A stretch of 15,785 nt of DNA from Scenedesmus sp. ARA3. Lineage: Eukaryota > Chlorophyta > Chlorophyceae > Sphaeropleales > Scenedesmaceae. Shown here in pieces: positions 9,548 to 15,785 of this stretch. Where the stretch lies: contig RWJK01001003.1 of the NCBI GenBank assembly GCA_004335835.1, positions 51,632 through 67,416 on the forward strand, in the 5' to 3' direction. The position numbers were made by a program, and so were the translations under genes. Within the stretch, counting starts at the first letter, position 1. Each line of letters starts with the position of its first letter. The notes beneath the pieces are model-generated. The model saw only the letters and a list, made by a program, of their open reading frames with translations. It ran no database searches and was not told where the DNA came from.

Positions 9548-10968
9548 TGGAGGAGCTGCTGCAGCTGCACTGCTGGCAGCCGGCTTGCCGCTGCCGCTAC
9601 CGCTGCTGCTGCTGCTGCCGCCTGCCAGTAGGTCCATAAGGTCTGCCTGGTGCTGCCCGATCTTCTCAGCAAGCTTGGCTGCCAGCGCAAAGTTGGTCTG
9701 CGCGCGGCTGCTTGTGCGGGACAGCACCTCCGCCACAGCTGCCTTTTCCTGCAAGGGCAAGACGCGCCACGTGTACATGCACACGTGTGCATGTAAGAGC
9801 GCAGTGCAACTCTCGACACATCAACATGTGTGCGTGCTTTCCTCCGTTACCTCCTCCCCTAAGCCTGCCTGCACCATCCACACCTGGTTCCCGCCCCCAG
9901 CACCCCACCAACTGCTGTCCTGCAAGCATCCCGTGTTTCCTGCAAGCACCAACTGGTTTCCTGCAGCAATCGGCCCACCTGCAGGACCTGGCGGGCTCCT
10001 GCGTCATCTCCCTCAGCCACCTTGTCCATGGCCAGGCGCTCCAGCAGGCGCGTCATCTCCTCCAGCTTCACAGCAGAGCGAGCAGACGACTCGGCTGTTA
10101 TGTTGTTATATTTGTTACATTTGTTTGAAAAGCACAGAAGCACCAGCAGTGGTGGCGGCGGCAGCGAGTAGAAAGCGGGGTGAGAGGTGTGCCGGCGTGC
10201 TGTAAGCGTCAGCGGCAGGATGCTGGTAGGCGTGGTTCTAATTGGTGCTGCTGGCAATGCGACGCAGCGCATACAGGCATGCATGCATGCATGGCCAACC
10301 AGGTGCCTTCAAGCTGCTGCTGCTGCTGCTGCAACGAACTGCCTGGGTGTTACTTGCCCAGCAGCTGTGCACACTTCTCAACAACAGCTGTGCACACTTC
10401 TCAACAATATTGCCAGCTGTGGCAGTGCTGTCATGGGACAATGTGACAGCGTGCCAGGTCAGCGCCTCACCAGTGCCCACTGCCTCATCCCGCTCAGTCT
10501 CCAGCAGCCTTAGGGAGTCTGTGAGCTTCAGAATCGCTGCTTCAGAGCCAGTTGGTCGGTCTGAAGCTGCGAAACAATGATGCAGATGCAGCAGATGCCT
10601 GAGTACTCATCCAGGAGATGTGGCTCAGTGGTGTGCAGTGCTGACTGGTCCAGCCAGTACTGAATGCTACCTGGCGCTGCTACGGGCTCGCATGCATACA
10701 TGCATGCACGTGAATTGAAGCTTAATAAATGAAAGTACAGCAGAATAGCCTATGCTGATATAGCAAGAGCGCTGTTGGGTTGAATTGCACGCAACCTGCT
10801 GCCAACCCTCTCACCTGCTGCCTTGGCTACTACTGTGCGCCCAGATGGCAAGTGCCGCACCACCGAGTACTTTACAGGGTACCTGATAATTCCATATACA
10901 GGCCTAGGACGCCTGCCTGCTGCGATCGTGCAAGGCTGGGTGTGCAGGCGGGACAGCATGGCGTTCAT
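8364..10968 (-). CDS. Plastid-targeted coiled-coil protein of unknown function (6 exons)
   Basis: Exons in transcript order are 10968-10815, 10566-10471, 10094-9979, 9748-9278, 8978-8841 and 8465-8364. All introns are GT-AG, phases are 1, 1, 0, 0, 0, and the product is 358 residues. The ATG at 10968 is the first after an in-frame TAG (11007-11005). Residues 1 to about 50 (MNAMLSRLHTQPCTIAAGRR...) are basic and end in VVAKAA, like a green-algal plastid leader. Residues 53-166 are strongly helical (LKLTDSLRLLETERDEA; KLEEMTRLLERLAMDK; FALAAKLAEKI). Residues 167-241 are Ser/Ala/Pro low complexity, including a poly-Ala run encoded by the CAG/CTG tract at 9511-9547. Residues 242-358 form another charged helical part with the ending DRYKAGQYVSEDDLDWAF. 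I do not recognise the family. A stromal or membrane-surface structural role is possible but not shown. The gene shares a promoter interval with PLR1. Confidence 0.75.
8481..8505. repeat. CAG-rich microsatellite in intron
   Basis: A run of GCAGCAGCAGCAGCAG lies just upstream (minus strand) of the last exon of the coiled-coil gene, on the side of its acceptor. Confidence 0.85.
9775..9794. repeat. Perfect 20-base palindrome near a splice acceptor
   Basis: ACATGCACACGTGTGCATGT is fully self-complementary. It lies in an intron of the coiled-coil gene, about 26 bases upstream of the acceptor of the large fourth exon. It could fold in the pre-mRNA. Confidence 0.9.
10277..10292. repeat. (GCAT)n self-complementary tract
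   Basis: A TGCATGCATGCATGCA run lies inside an intron of the coiled-coil gene. A related CATGCATACATGCATGCA occurs at about 10691-10708. These are simple palindromic repeats with no assigned role. Confidence 0.8.
10362..10407. repeat. 23-base tandem duplication
   Basis: Two exact copies of a 23-base unit starting CAGCTGTGCACACTTCTC lie head to tail in an intron of the coiled-coil gene. This is a recent small duplication. Confidence 0.9.
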
Positions 10969-11382
10969 CTCGACCGATGTTAGCTTGGAAGGCAAGATAC
11001 CTAACTAATTAGCATTTCTTGCAACGTGTGAGGCGGACACGACATAAGTGGGGTTGTAGTGCCTGTCATTGTTGTCGTGGTACCTGATGTTCTTCCAGCT
11101 TCGGGTGTGGCGAGCTTTGATCCGTCTGCTTGCCACAGGACGAATTTTCGGTACAGATTACTCGTTTGTTTTGAGGCCAATGCGCATCAGCATATCGCGT
11201 TAACGGCTGTGACACTACTTGTGGGCCTCTGCTGCAGTGCTCTGCAGCACTTGTGCCCCCACCTTTAGTTACCAGGATAAGGCATATAAAATCCTCATTG
11301 AGCGCAAAGTAACTGTTGCTCCTGAAAAACTGTACTCCTTCGTCATAGGCAGGCCTGCAAGAACCAACAGCAGCAACGTGCC
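10969..11382. promoter_or_regulatory. Divergent promoter interval
   Basis: 414 bases separate the start codons of the coiled-coil gene (-) and PLR1 (+). The PLR1 side has a TATA box. No clear TATA was found for the other direction. A shared control region for two predicted plastid proteins is an inference from layout. Confidence 0.5.
11285..11292 (+). promoter_or_regulatory. TATA box of PLR1
   Basis: TATAAAAT begins 98 bases before the PLR1 ATG. This would place the transcript start near 11315 and leave a 5' leader of about 70 bases. Confidence 0.5.
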
Positions 11383-12549
11383 ATGTTGGCGCAGCATAAC
11401 ACCTCCGCAACAGCGCCTGCAGCTGCAGCGCGCAGCAGCAGGCATGCCACAAGCAGCAGCAGGTGTGTTGCAAAAATTGTATCTCAAGGCAGAATCAGCA
11501 GCAGCAGAAGCAGCAGGAGGCCATCCAGGCGGCCGGCTGGTCCCAGCATACAGGCCAACCTGTTTGGCGGCCTGTTTGGGGGCCTGCAGGCGCCACCTGG
11601 CAGCAGCAGCAGCAGCAAGTTTGTGGAGCGCCCAGCATTCAACAAGCGGGAGACTGTGCAGCTGGGCTCACTAGAGGTAAGTGAGCTGCACCATGCAGCA
11701 ACATTTGGTGCACTTTGACTGTTTCGAGTCAGGTTTTGACAGGCCAGTGTACATCAGCTCCAGCCAAGCGCCACAGTACTCAGCACACGCCGTTCATCAG
11801 CACCTCTGCCTGCAGTCAGTCCGTCATTAACTGGCAGGAACGCGGTTGCTGTCATCATTGCCCGCACTTCAGGCCCCAGCAGGCACTTGAGGAGATGCCA
11901 ACAGCCACACGATCAGTTGCCCTGCCACCCCGCCCCTTTCCTCTCACACAGCGCACAGCACTCACAGATACACCTGCACTAGCACATATATGTGTATCAG
12001 GTTCAGCATGTGAAAAGCATCAGCACACACACATGTTTTCGGCGTTGCAGGTGTCACCCATGGGCCTGGGCACCTGGGCGTGGGGCAACCAGCTGCTGTG
12101 GGGCTACCAGCCAGACATGGACGGCGAGCTGCAGGAGGTCTTCAACACTGTGGTGGCGGCAGGCGTCAACATCTTTGACACCGCAGACAGTTACGGTGAG
12201 CAGCAGCTGTGGCAGGGGAGCTTCACCGGATGCATGAGCGGTTGTACTGAATTTACTGGGATGAGACAGCAGGGTGGTGGCTGCAGGCGTCAAAATTTTT
12301 GACACCGCAGACAGCTACGGTGAGCAGCAGCTATGGCACAACAGCTGAACCCGGGTCATGAAGTATCGAATGTGACTGTTGTTCAGTAGGTTGAGACATT
12401 GTGGTGGCTGCGGGCGTCAATATCTTCGACACCGCAGACAGCTACGGTGAGAGGCAGCTGTGGCAGGGCAGCTCAATCTTGATAAGGCATTGCTGATGTT
12501 CAGTAAAATTGCAGCGTATTGATTTACAGGCAGTGACTGCCTTGCCATC

Positions 12550-12591
<42 letters not shown>

Positions 12592-14338
12592 CAGAACTCG
12601 ATACTTTGGTCAGGTGTTGTGCATCCTGCTCACAGTGTGGCTGTTGTGTGCTGGCACTCTGCAGGCACAGGAGCGCTGAATGGGCGCAGTGAGCAGCTGC
12701 TGGGGCAGTTCATCCGGTGAGATAATTGTATGTTACAGGATTGCCCAGAGACTTGATAGGCAGCATTTACCAGGCGATAGCGGCGCGGTGCAGGGTGCTG
12801 TGAGCAAGCAAGGTGACACAGTACACTGGTAGAGCTTCAAGCCATGAGCCCAGCAAGCCGATGTGCTGCTCTTCAGCTGTTCAGAAGGCATACCATACGG
12901 AATGTACGCACTGTAGGTTGAAGCGGGCACCTAGACAGTAAGCAGCTGCACAACAATTGCTGCCATATGTTGATTGAATTGGATCTCACCATCACTGGGA
13001 CCTTGAGTAACCTTTGAACCCACTATCTCCAGCACTGTGTGTTGTGTACTCATGCAGGGGGAGTACCAGGGCAGTGACAAAGTGCACGCCAATTGCTTTA
13101 TGCGTACTTTAGTAATATACTTTCAAATCATGTTCTGTGTTTGTCGCCGCCCTGTAGGGAGTACCCAGGCAGCGAAAAGACCCGCTCCAACCTGCACATT
13201 GCCACCAAGTTTGCGGCCTACCCCTGGCGCGTCACGCCAGGCAACATTGTGGCGGCCTGCAAGGGCAGCCTGCGGCGCACCGGGCTGGAGCAGATCAGCC
13301 TGGGGCAGCTGCACTGGAGCGCAGCAAAATACGCACCGCTGCAGGTGAGAAGCAACTGCAACACGGCATGCGGCACCACAACACGAGTGTGTCCACAGTT
13401 GTTTGATTGGAAAACTTGCACTGGAGCGCCGCCAAGTACGAAACGCTGCAGGTGGGTGGGTGGGTGGGTGGGTGTGTTTTGTAGTTGCTAGGGGCTGCAA
13501 GGGCAGCCTGCGGCGCACCGGGCTGGAGCAGATCAGCCTGGGGCAGCTGCACTGGAGCGCAGCAAAATACGCACCGCTGCAGGTGGGTGGGTTTGTTTTG
13601 CAGCAAGCACCTTGCAGGAACAGGTGATTTCCAGCCAGGCTGCTTCAAAGTGCGGCAAAGCACGCGCAGGCTGGTGGGTGTGTTGTGCACGAGTAGGCTT
13701 ATAGCGGCAAATCAGCCTGGGGCAGCCAATGCGAGCGTGGCAAAGTACGCGCGGCTGCAGGTGGGTGGGTGTTTATTGCAGGCACAGGCTTGCAGGATCA
13801 AACAAGCCTTGGGCAGCTGCAGCTGCGCTGTGAAGCAAGGTTCAGTACGCGCCGCTGCAGGTATGGCTGACTGAAACACGGCATGAGGCAGCGCTGTGTA
13901 GTGTGTCAGCATGCAACATCGTGGCGGCCTGCAAGGGCAGCCTGCGGCGCACCGGACTGGAGCAGATCAGCCTGGGGCAGCTGCACTGGAGCGCAGCGAA
14001 GTATGCACAGCTGCAGGTGAGAAGCGACTGCGGATCAACATCACTCTCTGACAACTGTCATGCCATAGCAACGGTGCCTGCAGGAATCTATGCCACGCAG
14101 CGTGGCTGCATGTGCGTGTTTGTTCACAATGTATCCTTCACAAATGTGAACATGACTGCAGACGCTGCATTCGCCTAAGCATGAAGCTCTGACCACTGCT
14201 GGGTGCCTGAGCTTGTTTGTGCTGCTGGGCTGCGCTGCTGCACCGCCTGCAGGAGTGGGCGCTGTGGAATGGCCTGGCAGACTGCTACGAGCAAGGCCTG
14301 GTGGCAGAGGTGGGCGGGCAGCAGCAGCAGCAGCATCC

Positions 14339-14376
<38 letters not shown>

Positions 14377-14720
14377 CTGGCAGACTGCTACGAGCAGGTC
14401 CTGGTGGCAGAGGTGGGCAAGCAGGGACTGCATTTTTGAATTCCAAAATGGTGTCAAATCTGCTGGGATACATCACCAAATACTTTGAGATAGTGCGATT
14501 GCTGCAGGTATGTATGCGTAGTGAAGGTTTGTGACTGTGTCTGGACTCGGAAGCTGCGCTCGGTCTTCACACCTTCAAACAAACATTCATGGCTTGTGGA
14601 TATCATGTGCGTGCTTGGGCCTCATGTGTGCAGGTGGGCGTGTCCAACTATGGCGCCAAAGAGCTGCGGCGCGTGGCGAGGGACTTTGAGAAACGTGGCG
14701 TGCAGCTGGCCTCCGCACAG
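11383..14720 (+). CDS. PLR1: Pyridoxal reductase, aldo/keto reductase family, chloroplastic (partial, first 6 exons)
   Basis: Exons are 11383-11676, 12051-12195, 12665-12716, 13158-13344, 14253-14309 and 14634-14720. All introns are GT-AG, phases are 0, 1, 2, 0, 0, and 274 residues are encoded. Residues 1 to about 80 form a Ser/Ala/Arg-rich plastid leader. The body matches plant PLR1 (Arabidopsis At5g53580), as I recall that family: SPMGLGTWAWGNQLLWGY, FDTADSYG, LNGRSEQLLGQFI, ATKFAAYPWR, LGQLHWSAAKYAPLQ and VGVSNYG. The aldo/keto reductase catalytic tetrad is present as Asp141, Tyr146, Lys181 and His216. The enzyme reduces pyridoxal to pyridoxine with NADPH in vitamin B6 salvage. The sequence stops after VQLASAQ. 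The expected next segment (about 130-150 residues, the second half of the barrel and the NADPH-binding C-terminus) is not found before the window end. It is either after a long intron or lost. The introns are full of partial exon copies. Confidence 0.9.
12273..12340 (+). repeat. PLR1 exon-2 3'-edge echo, copy a
   Basis: This copies the last 46 bases of exon 2, its donor and about 20 intron bases. It reads VVAAGVKIFDTADSYG. Against the exon it has three synonymous changes and one amino-acid change (Asn to Lys). Confidence 0.9.
12398..12473 (+). repeat. PLR1 exon-2 3'-edge echo, copy b
   Basis: This copies the last 46 exon bases, the donor (ACG|GTGAG) and about 28 intron bases. There are five differences in the exon part, all synonymous (GCG/GCT, GCA/GCG, AAC/AAT, TTT/TTC, AGT/AGC), so VVAAGVNIFDTADSYG is unchanged. 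An in-frame TGA lies just upstream, so it cannot be a simple extended exon. Confidence 0.9.
12553..12589. repeat. (CAG)n microsatellite in PLR1 intron 2
   Basis: About 12 CAG units lie between the exon-2 echoes and exon 3. Confidence 0.95.
13058..13092 (+). repeat. PLR1 exon-4 5'-edge echo
   Basis: CATGCAG precedes GGGGAGTACCAGGGCAGTGA, which resembles the start of exon 4 (GGAGTACCCAGGCAGCGAAA) 100 bases further on. It encodes EYQGSDK against EYPGSEK. The extra G residues would shift the frame if this acceptor were used, so it is a decoy or remnant. Confidence 0.7.
13415..13474 (+). repeat. PLR1 exon-4 3'-edge echo 1 with GGGT array at its donor
   Basis: LHWSAAKYETLQ is encoded up to CAG|GT (exon: LHWSAAKYAPLQ), with three synonymous and two amino-acid changes. 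The donor runs straight into five to six GGGT units (13452-13474), a sequence able to form a G-quadruplex. Confidence 0.85.
13494..13596 (+). repeat. PLR1 exon-4 3'-edge echo 2 (88 identical bases)
   Basis: From CTGCAAGGG at 13495 to CAG at 13582 it is identical to the last 88 bases of exon 4. It then continues with GTGGGTGGG instead of the GTGAGAAGC that follows the exon. It must be very recent or kept identical by conversion. Confidence 0.95.
13704..13770 (+). repeat. PLR1 exon-4 3'-edge echo 3 (decayed)
   Basis: It resembles ISLGQLHWSAAKYAPLQ at the DNA level but has lost two bases and is frameshifted. The end GCTGCAG|GTGGGTGGG is kept. Confidence 0.75.
13803..13889 (+). repeat. PLR1 exon-4 3'-edge echo 4 (decayed)
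   Basis: Only SLGQLQ and the final CGCTGCAG|GTATGG are recognisable. The following AACACGGCATGAGGCA matches intron sequence found after true exon 4, so the copy includes exon and intron. Confidence 0.7.
13913..14030 (+). repeat. PLR1 exon-4 3'-edge echo 5 (long, coding-like)
   Basis: Thirty-four codons of exon 4 (AAC ATT ... CTG CAG) are copied in frame with five synonymous changes and one amino-acid change (Pro to Gln). The match continues into the intron as GTGAGAAGC[A/G]ACTGC. Upstream is GTGTGTCAG, a plausible acceptor, but its phase does not fit splicing from exon 3. Confidence 0.9.
14319..14373. repeat. (CAG)n microsatellite between exon 5 and its echo
   Basis: A CAG run with one CATCCG interruption starts a few bases after the exon-5 donor and ends at the exon-5 echo. 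Confidence 0.95.
14373..14420 (+). repeat. PLR1 exon-5 3'-edge echo
   Basis: LADCYEQVLVAE and the donor GAG|GTGGGC copy the exon's LADCYEQGLVAE. There is one synonymous change (CAA/CAG) and one amino-acid change (Gly to Val). The copy is separated from its parent by the CAG tract. Confidence 0.9.
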
Positions 14721-14773
14721 GTGAGTCCAGCCAACATCATGCCACCTGCACATCTGAATTAAAAAGATTAAAT

Positions 14774-14827
14774 ATGGCGCTTGACTTTGAGAAGCGCGGC
14801 GTGCAGCTGGCCTCCGCACAGGTACGG
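14774..14827 (+). repeat. PLR1 exon-6 3'-edge echo
   Basis: DFEKRGVQLASAQ is encoded again up to CAG|GTACGG. The two differences inside these 13 codons are both synonymous (AAA/AAG, CGT/CGC). The codons just upstream differ (MAL for VAR). Confidence 0.9.
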
Positions 14828-15785
14828 CGGCTGGCTCTGTTGGCAAGGTCTCCACCTTGAGCAGCACTTGCAGGGTGGGGTGGTGTGATTGAGGCTCACG
14901 GTCCGCCTTGACTTTGTTGTGGACATATAGCCAGCGGAGTGCCTTAATACTCCCATTTTACTCCAGGGAGTACTCCCAGTGTACTCCCAGCAAGACACAC
15001 ACCCTACCCCCCTGGAGTAGCACTCCGGAGTACTCCCGCTACTCCCGCCCGCACCCACCCAGGCAGGCCCCTGGAGTAGCACTCCGGAGTACTCCAGCTA
15101 CTCCGGGTACTGGTCTAGTGCCAACCTGCCCTGGAGTAGCACTCCGGAGTACTCCCGCTACTCCCGCCCGCACCCACGCAGGCAGGCCCCTGGAGTAGCA
15201 CTCCGGAGTACTCCAGCTACTCCAGTTACTGGCCTAGTGCTAATCGGCCCTGGAGTAGCACTCTGGAGTACTCCCGCTACTCCCGCCCGCACCCACCCAG
15301 GCAGGCCCCTGGAGTAGCACTTCGGAGTACTCCAGCAACTCCAGGCGGTTCAGCATGTCAGCCAGCGTTCGCATTTACTTAAAATCATTTGAAAGAAAAA
15401 GATAATTGCTATAAGTCAATATATATTCCGAGTGAACAGCTGTACTTCAGCCAGACATTCACTCATCGTGCACGTGCAGTATGCGATGCGATTGTTTCCG
15501 CCCAGCGGCGCGGCTTCGTTGCTTAACATCACAAAGGGGAAGATATGAAGTTGTAGGAGTCAATGCAGGACACTTGGCGCGTGCCAATCACCACATCAAA
15601 AGTAGTTTTACTGTTGACCAGGTTGCACTGAACAGCACTCGAGTATTTCAGCATACACGACAGCACTTTGTTTACTTTATAGTGAGGCCGTGTGCCCGGT
15701 GTATCCTGTATGAGTTGCACATATCAGTGCACTGTGCAGTGGTGCATGGCACATTTCTGTCGCACTACAGCACAAGCCCATTCAA
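14828..15785. other. Probable PLR1 intron or truncated flank
   Basis: No exon for the C-terminal half of PLR1 could be found. The stretch holds an ACTCC-rich zone from about 14948, the 119-base minisatellite and then an AT-richer tail (15365-15440) with no coding signal. Confidence 0.5.
15011..15347. repeat. Minisatellite, 3 x 119-base dimeric units with nested palindromes
   Basis: CCTGGAGTAGCACTCCGGAG starts at 15011, 15070, 15130, 15189, 15249 (one mismatch) and 15308 (one mismatch), so the spacing alternates between 59 and 60. Odd and even half-units have different tails (CCCGCTACTCCCGCCC... and CAGCTACTCC...), making a 119-base higher-order unit. Each half-unit holds overlapping palindromes ACTCCGGAGT and GGAGTACTCC. 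A related GGGAGTACTCCC lies upstream near 14968. Confidence 0.95.

Noticed and set aside
9280..9819. Leu/Arg/Ala-rich minus-strand frame over the large exon
   Set aside because: It is a shifted reading of the CAG/CTG-rich exon. The other frame joins its neighbours in phase and gives helical protein.
13123..13690. Minus-strand frames opposite the PLR1 exon 4 copies
   Set aside because: They are antisense shadows of the repeated exon. Their shared peptides come from the echoes.
13158..14030. CRISPR-like or ordinary tandem array
   Set aside because: The repeats vary in length, spacing and decay, and all match the end of a coding exon with its splice donor. There are no uniform spacers.
14908..15198. 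96-codon + frame over the minisatellite
   Set aside because: It is a Ser/Pro/Tyr-rich product of the repeat unit. It has no splice join in phase with PLR1 and no similarity to the expected C-terminus.

Overview
The window looks like nuclear DNA of a green alga. I infer a chlorophycean, perhaps Sphaeropleales-like, but nothing here fixes the genus. The reasons are spliced genes with small GT-AG introns (about 130 to 640 bases), many (CTG)n/(CAG)n tracts in introns and exons, chloroplast-type leaders rich in Ala, Arg and Ser, and one gene that matches a plant plastid enzyme closely. No rRNA, tRNA, CRISPR array or transposase was seen.

Layout. Positions 72-1543 (+) hold the partial 3' region of a Cys-rich, probably secreted protein. 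Positions 1960-4418 hold no supportable gene. Positions 4419-6662 (+) hold a complete five-exon gene for a 229-residue organelle-targeted protein that resembles the mTERF helical-repeat family. Positions 6663-8363 separate this gene from a convergent one. Positions 8364-10968 (-) hold a complete six-exon gene for a 358-residue coiled-coil protein with a probable plastid leader. A 414-base divergent promoter interval follows, with a TATA box at 11285-11292. Positions 11383-14720 (+) hold the first six recognised exons of pyridoxal reductase (PLR1, an aldo/keto reductase of vitamin B6 salvage). Its C-terminal part lies beyond the window or is missing. The last kilobase is probably intron and contains a palindromic minisatellite of three 119-base units. 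Exon joins in the three main genes were checked by hand, and reading phase is preserved at every junction.

The unusual feature is a recurring pattern I call exon-edge echoes. Beside many exons of these three genes, the neighbouring intron or 3' flank carries one to five extra partial copies of the exon edge, often with its splice signal and a few intron bases. I count about 17. They range from 88 identical bases to frameshifted remnants. Several PLR1 echoes differ from their exon mostly by synonymous changes (about 16 of 19 in the best-aligned sets), which is not expected of neutral intronic debris. One mTERF-gene echo is an in-frame, phase-2/phase-2 69-base potential cassette exon. Possible explanations are alternative exons, repeated boundary-spanning duplication seeded by CAG/CTG tracts, fragments of a diverged gene copy, or false joining of haplotypes in the assembly.
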